DNA from: ZC4RG30 sp035556135
Lineage (GTDB): Bacteria > Pseudomonadota > Gammaproteobacteria > Steroidobacterales > Steroidobacteraceae
Direction: 5' to 3'
DNA length: 64,000 nt
Assembly (NCBI GenBank): GCA_035556135.1
Contig: DATMFO010000004.1
Coordinates: forward strand, 62,001 to 126,000
Below the pieces are notes generated by a model that was not told the DNA's origin, did not search any database, and saw only the letters and a program-made list of their open reading frames with translations. Of this stretch, positions 16,189-28,564 are shown piece by piece. Made by a program: the position numbers and the translations under genes. Within the stretch, counting starts at the first letter, position 1. Every line of letters starts with the position of its first letter.

Positions 16189-16217
16189 TTGTGGCCGGCA
16201 CTCCCGAGGCGTAGCTT
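16189..16217 (+). promoter_or_regulatory. Predicted katG promoter
   Basis: TTGTGG (16189-16194) and TAGCTT (16212-16217) are 17 bases apart. The -10 is weak (three of six), as expected for an activator-dependent promoter. The leader to the katG ATG is about 30 bases, and GGGAGAAG lies before the start. Confidence 0.45.
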
Positions 16218-16252
16218 GTGTCCGCAGGCAAACCATTCGTGGGAGAAGAACA

Positions 16253-18490
<2,238 letters not shown>

Positions 18491-18502
18491 ACGGCCCGGT
18501 CG

Positions 18503-18530
18503 GGCCTGCCTGTGACCTTACAGGCAGGCC
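18503..18530. terminator. Stem-loop between convergent katG and flavin oxidoreductase genes
   Basis: GGCCTGCCTGT (18503-18513) pairs perfectly over 11 bases with 18520-18530 around GACCTT. There is no T-run on either strand, so it may be a bidirectional, Rho-assisted or mRNA-protecting hairpin. It includes the last codons of the minus-strand gene. Confidence 0.5.
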
Positions 18531-19495
18531 CTGGCCAGCAGCTCGCAGGATCGCAGGCGCGCTGCCGGATCGTAGATGGCGCTGGCCACCATCAGCTCGT
18601 CAGCGCCGGTGCGTTCACTGAACGCCTCGAGCTCCGCGCGCACCGTCGCGGGCGAGCCCACGAAGGAGCAGCCGAGGAAGGCATCGACGTGTGCCTGGAC
18701 ATGCGGCGGCAGGTCATCCACCGGCGCCGGAGGCGCCAGTCGCCCGCGATTGCCGGTGACGATGCCCACCACCACGTTCTGCAGCGAGGTGAACAACCGC
18801 TGCGCCTCATCGTCGGAGTCCGCGCAGATGACGTTGACGCCGGCCATTGCATAGGACGCCTGCAGTTGCGGCGAAGGCTGGAACTGCTCGCGGTAGACAC
18901 GCAGCGCGTCGTGCAATGCCGCCGGTGCGAAGTGGGAGGCGAACGCGTAGGGCAGTCCCAGCCGCGCCGCCAGCTGTGCGCCGAAAAGGCTGGATCCGAG
19001 GATCCACAGCGGAACGTGGCTGTCCGCTCCCGGCACGGCGCGGATGCGCTGTCCCGGCTGCACCGGGCCCAGCAGCGCCTGCAGTTCGAGTACGTCGTCA
19101 GGGAAGCGGTCTGACGCCCCCGGATCACGGCGCAGCGCGCGCCAGGTGAGGCCGTCGGTGCCGGGTGCCCGCCCGAGGCCCAGGTCGATGCGGCCCGGGT
19201 AGAACGCCTCCAGCGTGCCGAACTGTTCGGCGATCACCAGCGGCGAATGATTGGGGAGCATGATGCCGCCGGCGCCCACGCGGATGCGCGAAGTGACCGC
19301 CGCCGCCTGCCCGATCACCACGGAGGTGGCTGCGCTGGCGATGCCAGGCATGTTGTGGTGCTCGGCGTACCACAGGCGCGTGTACCCCAGCCGGTCCGCC
19401 AGCCGGGCGTACTCCAGCGAATTGCGCAGCGATGTGGCGATGTCGCTGCCCACGGGCACGTGGGCGAGGTCGAGGATGGAAAGTTTCAGGGGCAT
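18518..19495 (-). CDS. LLM-class (luciferase-like) flavin-dependent oxidoreductase
   Basis: 325 residues forming a bacterial-luciferase-like TIM barrel. Conserved stretches are YTRLWYAEHHNMPGIASAATSV, RVGAGGIMLPNHSPLVIAEQFGTLEA and GRIDLGLGRAPGTD, as in the subgroup often named MsnO8 family. These enzymes use reduced FMN or F420; in a gammaproteobacterium FMNH2 is more likely. The substrate is unknown. The ATG at 19495 gives the family N-terminus MPLKLSILDLA. Confidence 0.9.
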   Translation of the reverse strand: MPLKLSILDLAHVPVGSDIATSLRNSLEYARLADRLGYTRLWYAEHHNMPGIASAATSVVIGQAAAVTSRIRVGAGGIMLPNHSPLVIAEQFGTLEAFYPGRIDLGLGRAPGTDGLTWRALRRDPGASDRFPDDVLELQALLGPVQPGQRIRAVPGADSHVPLWILGSSLFGAQLAARLGLPYAFASHFAPAALHDALRVYREQFQPSPQLQASYAMAGVNVICADSDDEAQRLFTSLQNVVVGIVTGNRGRLAPPAPVDDLPPHVQAHVDAFLGCSFVGSPATVRAELEAFSERTGADELMVASAIYDPAARLRSCELLARACL

Positions 19496-19562
19496 GTGCA
19501 GATGGTACGCAGCGGCCGGGGCAGTTGCGCGGCGGATGCGCCAGACGGCGCGTGCCCCGTGT

Positions 19563-20723
19563 TCAGAGGCGGTTGCGCAGGTCCTGCAAGGCGAACCCGG
19601 CCAGCGGGGCGTCCACTCCCCGTCCCAGCGCGATGGCCTTGAAGGATTCACCCATCTCCCCGGGCATCAGCAGGCGGCGCGCCTCGCTGGCAAGACGGAT
19701 GCGCGTGACCTCGTCTGCCGCAGCGGCCACTTCGCGCTCGATGCCCAGTCCGAGCAGCAGCGCCGCCTGCGTGGCAAAGCCGAGTACCTCGAGATCCGCC
19801 GCGTCGGCCGCCTCTGCCACGCGCGTGAAATCCACCCAGGCGGTGATGTCCTCCAGGCCGGGATGCGCGAAGGGATCATCGTGCGCGCGCTGGCGGTAGT
19901 GGCAGCGCAGGGTACCGGCGTCGCGGGCGGCGGCGTAATACTCACGACGCGGCAGCCCGTAGTCGATGAACAGGGCCACTCCCTGCGACAGCGAGCGCGT
20001 CACTTCCCCCACCCACGCACCGGCGCGTGAGCACAGCTCCGAGCGGAATCCATCCGGCCACGACACCTGGGCGTCGGCCCGCAGGCGCTCCACTTCCAGC
20101 CGCAGCGCATCCGGTGCGGGCCGCTCGCTCCAGGCCAGGTTGCCATGCTGCGCCGTTACGCCGCGCTCAAACACCCGCCCATCGCGCCAGGTGAAACACT
20201 CCACCGGCAGTGCATCCAGCACCTCGTTGGCCAGCAACGCCCCCTGCCAGGGTTCTGCGGGCGGCGCGTCCAGCCATTCCACGCGTGCCGACAGGTCCGC
20301 GGGCAGGCGTTGCAACAGCTCGCGCTGGCGCGCGCGCAGGTCGGCGCTGACTTCGAGGATGCGGTAGCGCGCCGGCGACGCGCCCATCGTGTGCAACGTG
20401 GTGAGCACGTCGAAAGCCAGCCGCCCCGTGCCAGCGCCGATCTCCAGCACGTCGCCGCCGCCGCAGGCCGCCAGCACCTCAGCGCAATGCCGCGCCAGGC
20501 ATTGCCCGAACAGCGGCGAGATTTCCGGCGCGGTGGTGAAGTCCCCGCCTTCGCCCAGCTTGCGGGCGCCAGCACTGTAGTAGCCCATGCCCGGTGCATA
20601 CAGCGCCAGCTGCATGTACTGGTCGAACGGCAGCCAGCCGCCGCCCTCGGCAATGCGTGCGCGCAGCGCTTCCAGCACACGCGCCGCATGAGCGGATTCG
20701 TGCATCGCATCGAATGGCGTCAT
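19563..20723 (-). CDS. SAM-dependent methyltransferase, MidA/NDUFAF7 family
   Basis: 386 residues. The SAM-binding motif is DVLEIGAGTGRLAFDVL near residue 92. N-terminal family features are GWLPFDQYMQLALYAPGMGYY and the GGDFTTAPEISPLFGQC signature; LLANEVLDALPVE follows. The human homologue NDUFAF7 methylates an arginine of complex I; the bacterial target is not known to me. The ATG at 20723 is 11 bases from the divergent reductase gene; an ATG at 20747 would overlap that gene's start. Confidence 0.9.
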   Translation of the reverse strand: MTPFDAMHESAHAARVLEALRARIAEGGGWLPFDQYMQLALYAPGMGYYSAGARKLGEGGDFTTAPEISPLFGQCLARHCAEVLAACGGGDVLEIGAGTGRLAFDVLTTLHTMGASPARYRILEVSADLRARQRELLQRLPADLSARVEWLDAPPAEPWQGALLANEVLDALPVECFTWRDGRVFERGVTAQHGNLAWSERPAPDALRLEVERLRADAQVSWPDGFRSELCSRAGAWVGEVTRSLSQGVALFIDYGLPRREYYAAARDAGTLRCHYRQRAHDDPFAHPGLEDITAWVDFTRVAEAADAADLEVLGFATQAALLLGLGIEREVAAAADEVTRIRLASEARRLLMPGEMGESFKAIALGRGVDAPLAGFALQDLRNRL

Positions 20724-20734
20724 AAGCTGCAGGG

Positions 20735-21481
20735 ATGGAGCTTCCACTGCGGGACAAGGTAGTGCTGATCACCGGCGCGGCGCGTCGTGTGGGCGCGGTG
20801 GTTGCGCGCAAACTGCATGCCGCGGGCGCGCAGCTGGTGATCCACTACCATCGCTCGGCCGCCGAGGCACAGGCCCTGGCTGCAGAGCTGAACGCCGGGC
20901 GTCCCGCCTCGGTGACGCCGCTCGGCGGCAACCTGCTGGATCTGAAGGTGCTCGACTCGCTGGTCGAGGCCACCATCGCACGCCACGGCCACCTGGACAT
21001 CCTGATCAACAACGCCTCCACCTTCTATCCCACGCCGGTGGGAACGATAACACCGGCGCAATGGGACGACCTGATGGGCACCAACCTGCGCGCGCCGTTG
21101 TTCCTCTCGCAGGCGGCGGCGCCGCACCTGAAGATGCGGCAGGGGCTCATCATCAACATTGCCGACATCCACGGCCTGCGGCCACTGCGCCACCACACTG
21201 TCTACAGCCCGGCCAAGGCCGGACTCATCATGCTCACCCAGTCGCTGGCGCGCGAGCTGGCGCCCGAAGTGCGCGTGAACGCCATCGCGCCGGGGCCAGT
21301 GGAGTTTCCGGAGCAGGGGCTCAGCGAAGAGATGAAGCAGTCCATCATCGACCGCACGCTGCTGAAACGGCGCGGTTCGCCGGATGACATCGCGCGTGCG
21401 GCGCTTTTCTTTGCCAGCGAGGCGCCCTACGTCACCGGGCAGGTGCTGGCGGTGGACGGCGGCCGCAGCGCCAACGCCTGA
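20735..21481 (+). CDS. Pteridine reductase, short-chain dehydrogenase (PTR1/FolM-like)
   Basis: 248 residues. The nucleotide-binding motif TGAARRVG carries the RR pair typical of NADPH-dependent pteridine reductases in place of the usual SDR glycine pattern. NNAS, the catalytic Tyr-Lys in VYSPAK, and APGPVEFPE follow. It may reduce dihydromonapterin or dihydrofolate, as FolM does. folK and folB are convergent next door, supporting a pterin role. The ATG has AGGG directly against it, an unusually close ribosome site. Confidence 0.88.
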   Translation: MELPLRDKVVLITGAARRVGAVVARKLHAAGAQLVIHYHRSAAEAQALAAELNAGRPASVTPLGGNLLDLKVLDSLVEATIARHGHLDILINNASTFYPTPVGTITPAQWDDLMGTNLRAPLFLSQAAAPHLKMRQGLIINIADIHGLRPLRHHTVYSPAKAGLIMLTQSLARELAPEVRVNAIAPGPVEFPEQGLSEEMKQSIIDRTLLKRRGSPDDIARAALFFASEAPYVTGQVLAVDGGRSANA

Positions 21482-21500
21482 CAGGCCGAAGGGCTGCGCC

Positions 21501-21998
21501 TCAGGCGGCGTCCAGGTCGAGCTCCACCGGCTGCAGCGGATTGGCTGCGCGGTCAAACTCATTCCAGAGTTCGCCGATGGTCTTGCGCGCCACCGGATGC
21601 AGGAGCTGTGGCGCCAGCTCCGCCAGCGGCCCCAGCATGAAGCCCCAGCGCAGCAGGTCCGGGCGCGGCAGCACCAGCCCGGGCGTGTGCTGCACCACCT
21701 CGCCGAACAGCAGGATGTCCAGGTCCATGGCCCGCGGCGCCCACTTCGGCGCATCGCGGTGCCGGCCGCACTGGGTTTCCACGCATTCCAGCTCGCACTT
21801 CAGCAGCGCGGGATTGCCCGCCACCGGCAGCTCGACCACGAAGTTGATGAAGTCAGGTCCTTCGAACCCCACCGCGCGATTGCGGTAGCAGCGGGAGAAA
21901 CGCGCCCCGGGATGCCGGACCTTCAGCGCCAGCGCGGCAATCACCAGGTTCTTTTCCGGCTCGAGGTTGCTGCCGCCGGAAACGTAGGCCAGCGTCAT
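21501..21998 (-). CDS. folK: 2-amino-4-hydroxy-6-hydroxymethyldihydropteridine diphosphokinase
   Basis: 165 residues. It transfers pyrophosphate from ATP to 6-hydroxymethyl-dihydropterin in folate synthesis. The HPPK signature is KWAPRAMDLDILLFG at about residues 85-99, and YVSGGSNLEPEKN is the N-terminal substrate loop. It starts eight bases after the folB stop and is the last gene of tsaD-folB-folK. The convergent reductase ends 19 bases away, where an inverted repeat (21475-21481 with 21501-21507) spans both stop codons. Confidence 0.95.
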   Translation of the reverse strand: MTLAYVSGGSNLEPEKNLVIAALALKVRHPGARFSRCYRNRAVGFEGPDFINFVVELPVAGNPALLKCELECVETQCGRHRDAPKWAPRAMDLDILLFGEVVQHTPGLVLPRPDLLRWGFMLGPLAELAPQLLHPVARKTIGELWNEFDRAANPLQPVELDLDAA

Positions 21999-22006
21999 GC
22001 CGGGAC

Positions 22007-22375
22007 TCAGCCCCTGCGGCGCTCGATCTTCACGCCCACATCGCGCGAGCCGCGGATGGCACCGGGCTTGTTCACGCTGAGGCGGATCCAGGCGATGTCG
22101 AACTCGGCCAGCAGCGTGGTGGCCAGTTGGTGCGCCAGCGTCTCGACCAGGTGGTACTGCGCGGCCTCCACGAAGGCGATGCAGCGCTTGGCGATGGCCT
22201 TGTAGTCCACCGTGTTGTCGACGGTATCGGTGGACGCGGCGCGCGCGCAGTCAACGGGAATCTCCAGGTCGAGCACCACTGTCTGCTTGACGTGCCGCTC
22301 CCATTCGAAGAACCCGATGGTGGTCTCGATCGCGAGACCCCGCAGGAAAACCGTATCCACAGACTGCTCAGCCAT
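22007..22375 (-). CDS. folB: Dihydroneopterin aldolase
   Basis: 122 residues. It converts dihydroneopterin to hydroxymethyldihydropterin, directly before the FolK step. Features are DTVFLRGLAIETTIGFFEWER at the start, DYKAIAKRC, ETLAHQLA (active-site Glu) and the catalytic-lysine motif SVNKPGAIRGS. The ATG at 22375 gives the standard length and lies eight bases after the tsaD stop. Confidence 0.96.
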   Translation of the reverse strand: MAEQSVDTVFLRGLAIETTIGFFEWERHVKQTVVLDLEIPVDCARAASTDTVDNTVDYKAIAKRCIAFVEAAQYHLVETLAHQLATTLLAEFDIAWIRLSVNKPGAIRGSRDVGVKIERRRG

Positions 22376-22383
22376 AAATTCCA

Positions 22384-23427
22384 TCATGCAGGACTGCCCG
22401 GTGCACGCAGCGAGCCCAGCGGCCACTGCGCACGCGCCATGATGGCGAGGTCGCCGGCCACGTCGCCCTGCTTGAGGCGCGCGAGGCCAGCCATCGCGAT
22501 CATCGCGGCATTATCGGTGCAGAATTCGAGGCGCGGGAAATAAATCTCCACGCCGCGCTTCCGCGCGGCGGCCTCCAGCGCGGTGCGCAGCGCGCGGTTG
22601 GCGCTGACTCCCCCGGCCACCACCAGGTGCTGCAGGCCGGTGTCGTCCAGGGCGCGCACGGTCTTGCCCACCAGCGTGGCAACGATGGCGTCCTGCACGC
22701 CACGCGCGATGTCGGCGCGCCGCTGCGCATCCTCCGCCGTGCCGGCCGCCGGCGCTGCGCGCACCTCCAGCATTACTGCGGTCTTCAATCCCGAAAAACT
22801 GAATTCGTAACCGGGCCGGTCGAGCATGGGACGGGGGAAGTCGAACACGCCGGGCCGCCCCTCTTCCGCCAGGCGTGCCAGCTGCGGACCGCCGGGGTAA
22901 GGCAATCCCAGCAGCTTTGCCGACTTGTCGAAGGCCTCCCCCGCCGCATCGTCCCGGGTTTCCCCCAGCAGCTCGTATTCGCCCAGGCCGCTCACCCGTA
23001 TCAGCATGGTGTGCCCGCCCGACACCAGCAGCGCCAGGTGGGGGAAAGGGGGCGGACGATCCTCGAGCAGCGGGGCCAGCAGGTGGCCCTCCAGGTGGTG
23101 CACCGGCACCGCCGGCACCCCCAGCGCATAGGCCAGGCTGCGCCCCAGGGCAGCCCCCGTGAGCAATGCGCCGACCAACCCCGGGCCGGCCGTATAGGCT
23201 ACCCCATCAAGCTCCGTCGCGCTGGTACCGGCGCGCGCAAGTGCCTGACGTACAAGGGGAAGAAGCCGCTGGACATGGTCCCGGGAGGCCAGCTCGGGGA
23301 CCACCCCGCCGTACAGCCGGTGCAGGTCCACCTGGCTGAAGAGCTCATGCGCCAGCAGGCCGCCGTGCTCGTCCAGCACCGCCGCCGCGCTCTCGTCACA
23401 GGATGATTCGATACCGAGGATCCGCAA
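22384..23427 (-). CDS. tsaD: tRNA N6-adenosine threonylcarbamoyltransferase TsaD
   Basis: 347 residues. Together with TsaB and TsaE it transfers threonylcarbamoyl to A37 of ANN-decoding tRNAs. The ASKHA fold has the metal-binding motif VPVHHLEGHLLAPL and LVSGGHTML. A TTG at 23427 gives the exact family N-terminus MRILGIESSCDES with AGG about nine bases upstream; no ATG or GTG fits. The start codon touches the -35 of the divergent rpsU promoter. In pseudomonads plsY usually follows tsaD; here folB does. Confidence 0.96.
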   Translation of the reverse strand: MRILGIESSCDESAAAVLDEHGGLLAHELFSQVDLHRLYGGVVPELASRDHVQRLLPLVRQALARAGTSATELDGVAYTAGPGLVGALLTGAALGRSLAYALGVPAVPVHHLEGHLLAPLLEDRPPPFPHLALLVSGGHTMLIRVSGLGEYELLGETRDDAAGEAFDKSAKLLGLPYPGGPQLARLAEEGRPGVFDFPRPMLDRPGYEFSFSGLKTAVMLEVRAAPAAGTAEDAQRRADIARGVQDAIVATLVGKTVRALDDTGLQHLVVAGGVSANRALRTALEAAARKRGVEIYFPRLEFCTDNAAMIAMAGLARLKQGDVAGDLAIMARAQWPLGSLRAPGSPA

Positions 23428-23456
23428 TGGACACCTGACCTTCCGGGCTTTAGAAT
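23428..23456 (+). promoter_or_regulatory. Strong predicted promoter of the rpsU-yqeY-dnaG-rpoD operon
   Basis: TGGACA (23428-23433), a 17-base spacer and TAGAAT (23451-23456) each match the sigma70 consensus at five of six positions. The -35 begins at the base next to the divergent tsaD start codon, so RNA polymerase here would contact tsaD's translation start region. Confidence 0.7.
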
Positions 23457-23500
23457 CCCGCACCCTTTTACCGGCCACCTAACAAGGTAGACGAAGGCTT

Positions 23501-23719
23501 ATGCCTAGTGTGCGTGTTCGCGAGAATGAGTATTTCGACGTCGCCCTGCGGCGCTTCAAGCGTGCCTGTGAGAAGGCGGGCGTCCTGGCAGAGCTGCGTC
23601 GCCGCGAATTCTACGAGAAGCCCACGCAGGAACGTAAGCGCAAGAAGGCCGCCGCGGTGAAGCGCCATGCCAAGCGCAGCGGTCCGCGCGGCGACGCCCG
23701 CCCCGCCCGCGCCTTCTAA
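23501..23719 (+). CDS. rpsU: 30S ribosomal protein bS21
   Basis: 72 residues, very basic. The N-terminus MPSVRVRENEYFDVALRRFK and the middle RREFYEKPTQERKRK are bS21 signatures. bS21 is a peripheral small-subunit protein near the anti-Shine-Dalgarno. AAGG precedes the ATG. It is the first gene of the macromolecular-synthesis operon with yqeY, dnaG and rpoD. Confidence 0.98.
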   Translation: MPSVRVRENEYFDVALRRFKRACEKAGVLAELRRREFYEKPTQERKRKKAAAVKRHAKRSGPRGDARPARAF

Positions 23720-23728
23720 GAACAGCCC

Positions 23729-24175
23729 ATGTCCCTGAAGGAGCGCGTCACCGAGGACATGAAGTCCGCGATGCGCTCTGGTGACAAGGAGCGCCTCGCG
23801 ACGATCCGCCTGATCCTCGCGGCCATCAAGCAGAAGGAAGTCGACGAGCGCATCACGCTCGACGACGGCCAGGTGCTGTCGACCATCGAGAAGATGGTCA
23901 AGCAGCGCAAGGAATCCGTGGCCCAGTTCGAGGCCGGCGGCCGCGCCGACCTGGTGGCAAAGGAAAACGCCGAGCTGGCCATCCTCACGGCCTACCTGCC
24001 CGCACAGCTTTCCGATGGCGAGGTGGATGGGCTCATCGCCCAGGCCATCGCCGCCACGGGCGCCGCTTCCATCAAGGACATGGGCAAGGTGGTCGCGCAG
24101 GTAAAAGCCCTTGCCGCGGGTCGTGCCGACATGGCGGCAGTGAGCGCACGGGTCAAGGCCAGACTGTCCGGCTGA
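23729..24175 (+). CDS. yqeY: GatB/YqeY domain protein
   Basis: 148 residues, with the usual YqeY length and motifs: MSLKERVTEDMKSAMRSGDK, RLILAAIKQKEVDER, QFEAGGRADLVAKENAE and LTAYLPAQLSDGE. The domain resembles the tRNA-binding tail of the amidotransferase subunit GatB; its precise role is not established. Its place between rpsU and dnaG is common in gammaproteobacteria. Confidence 0.95.
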   Translation: MSLKERVTEDMKSAMRSGDKERLATIRLILAAIKQKEVDERITLDDGQVLSTIEKMVKQRKESVAQFEAGGRADLVAKENAELAILTAYLPAQLSDGEVDGLIAQAIAATGAASIKDMGKVVAQVKALAAGRADMAAVSARVKARLSG

Positions 24176-24179
24176 ACTG

Positions 24180-24257
24180 ATGAACCGCCTGCTGCTGTTC
24201 ATCATCATCTTCGGCGCCGTGCTGTGGCTCATCCACCGCATGCGCAACCGCAAGTAG
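24180..24257 (+). CDS. Very small single-pass membrane protein (25 residues)
   Basis: ATG AAC CGC begins at 24180 and TAG ends at 24257. The product has a start MNRLLLFIIIFGAVLWL, one hydrophobic helix, then a basic tail rich in Arg and His (positive-inside end). It begins four bases after the yqeY stop and lies in the operon before dnaG, so it would be cotranscribed. No family is recognised; the membrane pattern and position are the only support. Confidence 0.45.
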   Translation: MNRLLLFIIIFGAVLWLIHRMRNRK

Positions 24258-24293
24258 CATCACCCGCGGGCACCGCCAAGGTAGGCTTGGCGC

Positions 24294-26072
24294 ATGGCCG
24301 GTCGCATCCCCAGAGCCTTCATCGATGACCTGATCGCCCGCGCCGATCTGGTCGAGCTCATCGGCGCACGCGTGCCGCTGAAGCGCTCGGGCCGCGAATA
24401 CAAGGCCAATTGCCCCTTCCACAACGAGAAGACGCCCTCGTTCTGGGTCAACCCGGTGAAGCAGTTCTACCACTGCTTCGGCTGCAGCGCGCACGGCACG
24501 GCGCTGGATTTCCTGATGAATTACGACCGCCTCTCGTTTGTCGAGGCGGTGGAAGACCTGGCGCAGCGCGTGGGAGTCGAGGTGCCGCGCGAGGCCGGCA
24601 CCGCGCCCGCCGGGCCCGTGGTGAGCGAAGACCTGTACACGCTGATGGGCCGCGTGGCGACTTTCTTCGCCGAGCAGCTCGCCGCGCATGAGCACGCGCG
24701 CGCCTACGCCACCCGGCGCGGACTGGATGCCGCCACCATCGCAAAGTTCGGCATCGGCTATGCGCCCGATGCCTGGAGCGAAGTGCTCAAGCGCTTCGGC
24801 GCCAGCGAATCCTCGCGGCAGAAGCTGCTGGAGACCGGCCTGATCATCGCGCGCGAGCAGGGAGACGGGCACTACGACCGCTTCCGCGACCGCTTGATGT
24901 TTCCCATCCGCGACGCGCGCGGCCGCACCATTGCCTTCGGCGGGCGGGTGCTCGACAAGGGCGAACCCAAGTACCTCAACTCGCCGGAGACAGCACTGTT
25001 CCACAAGGGCCGTGAGCTCTACGGCCTGTACGAAACGCGGCAGGATCGCGCACCGCTCACCCGCCTGCTGGTGGTGGAGGGCTACATGGACGTTGTCCGC
25101 CTGCACCAGAGCGGCATCAGCTACGCCGTGGCCACGCTGGGCACCTCCACCACGCCGGAGCACCTGAAGCGTGTGTTCCGCCTCGTGCGCGAGGTGATCT
25201 TCTGTTTCGACGGCGACCGCGCCGGTCGCGGCGCGGCCTGGCGCGCCCTGCAGAATGCGCTGCCGGAGGCACAGGCCGGCCGCGAGCTGAAGTTCCTTTT
25301 CCTGCCTGACGGGGAAGACCCGGACTCGCTGGTGGGCCGCGAGGGCAAGGCGGCATTCGAGGCGCGCCTCGGCTCGGCACTGCCCCTGTCCGAATACCTC
25401 GTTGCGCACCTCTCCGAGTCCATCGACGTCACCCACACCGACGGCAAGGCGCGTTTCGTGGCCGAGGCCAAACCACTGCTGGCCCGCCTGCCCGCAGGCG
25501 CCTACCGCGAGCTGCTGCTGGACCGGCTGGCACAGGCCATCGGCGTCAGCGCCGAACGGTTCATGAGCATCCTGGGCCCTGTCGGGGGTCAGGCGGCCGA
25601 GGCTGCACCGCCCCCGCGCCGCACACCGCCGCGGACCGCCGCCCGTACCGCCGGCCGTGGCGGCCTGATCCGCCAGGCAGTGAAGAACCTGCTGGATTTC
25701 CCTGCCATCGCGACGCAGGTGAAGGCCGAAGACCGCGCGGCGGTGGATGAGGTCAACGAACCCGGCGCCGACCTGCTGCGCGACCTGCTCGACGGGCTGG
25801 CAGCCCAGCCGGCACAGCACACGGCCCAGGTGCTGGAGCGCTGGCGCGACCACCCGCTGGCGCCACGCCTGGCGCAGCTGGCAGCCGAAGCCTCGGTGCT
25901 GGGAAACGAGACTGCCGCCACCCAGGAACTGGTGAATGCCCTGCACGGAATGGCCCGCGCCGCCGCCACCACGGAACTGGACCAGCTGATCGCCGCCGAA
26001 CGCGAGCGTTCCCTGACGCCCGAGGAGCGCGCGCGACTGGTGCATCTGCTGAAGACTACCCGCCGGGGGTGA
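24294..26072 (+). CDS. dnaG: DNA primase
   Basis: 592 residues. It makes RNA primers for replication. The CHC2 zinc finger has Cys40, His43, Cys61 and Cys64. The RNA polymerase domain carries FPIRDARGRTIAFGGRVLD; the TOPRIM motif VVEGYMDVV is near residue 260 and FCFDGDRAGRGAAWR follows. The C-terminal DnaB-binding helicase-interaction region is present. A Pro/Arg-rich linker lies at about residues 435-460. It is the third recognised gene of the operon, and rpoD follows after 200 bases. Confidence 0.98.
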   Translation: MAGRIPRAFIDDLIARADLVELIGARVPLKRSGREYKANCPFHNEKTPSFWVNPVKQFYHCFGCSAHGTALDFLMNYDRLSFVEAVEDLAQRVGVEVPREAGTAPAGPVVSEDLYTLMGRVATFFAEQLAAHEHARAYATRRGLDAATIAKFGIGYAPDAWSEVLKRFGASESSRQKLLETGLIIAREQGDGHYDRFRDRLMFPIRDARGRTIAFGGRVLDKGEPKYLNSPETALFHKGRELYGLYETRQDRAPLTRLLVVEGYMDVVRLHQSGISYAVATLGTSTTPEHLKRVFRLVREVIFCFDGDRAGRGAAWRALQNALPEAQAGRELKFLFLPDGEDPDSLVGREGKAAFEARLGSALPLSEYLVAHLSESIDVTHTDGKARFVAEAKPLLARLPAGAYRELLLDRLAQAIGVSAERFMSILGPVGGQAAEAAPPPRRTPPRTAARTAGRGGLIRQAVKNLLDFPAIATQVKAEDRAAVDEVNEPGADLLRDLLDGLAAQPAQHTAQVLERWRDHPLAPRLAQLAAEASVLGNETAATQELVNALHGMARAAATTELDQLIAAERERSLTPEERARLVHLLKTTRRG

Positions 26073-26272
26073 ACTGCCCGCCCTGCGGCTTGTCTAACCC
26101 GGAAGTCGGGGCGCTGCAGACGGAAATTCCCACCCCGCGGAAAGGATCGTGCCAATGGCGCGACTACCCTTCCGGGATCGTATTTCTAGGCATTTTCGTG
26201 GCGAAGACTGCCGCGCGCCGCTAGAATTCGCGGTCCCCTCGACGACCCCCACCCCCGACTGCTGGAGAGCTC

Positions 26273-28501
<2,229 letters not shown>

Positions 28502-28509
28502 GAAGCGAA

Positions 28510-28535
28510 GGGGCCGGCGAAAACCGGCCCCTTTT
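28510..28535 (+). terminator. Rho-independent terminator of the rpoD operon
   Basis: GGGGCCGG (28510-28517) pairs with CCGGCCCC (28524-28531) around CGAAAA and is followed by TTTT. It begins nine bases after the rpoD stop. Confidence 0.88.
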
Positions 28536-28564
28536 CACATTTCCATCCGCAAAGGAGCGACCCC

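Noticed and set aside
21475..21507. An inverted repeat between the reductase and folK as a terminator
   Set aside because: The seven-base arms simply contain the final Ala codons and stops of both genes, the loop is 19 bases, and no T-run follows.
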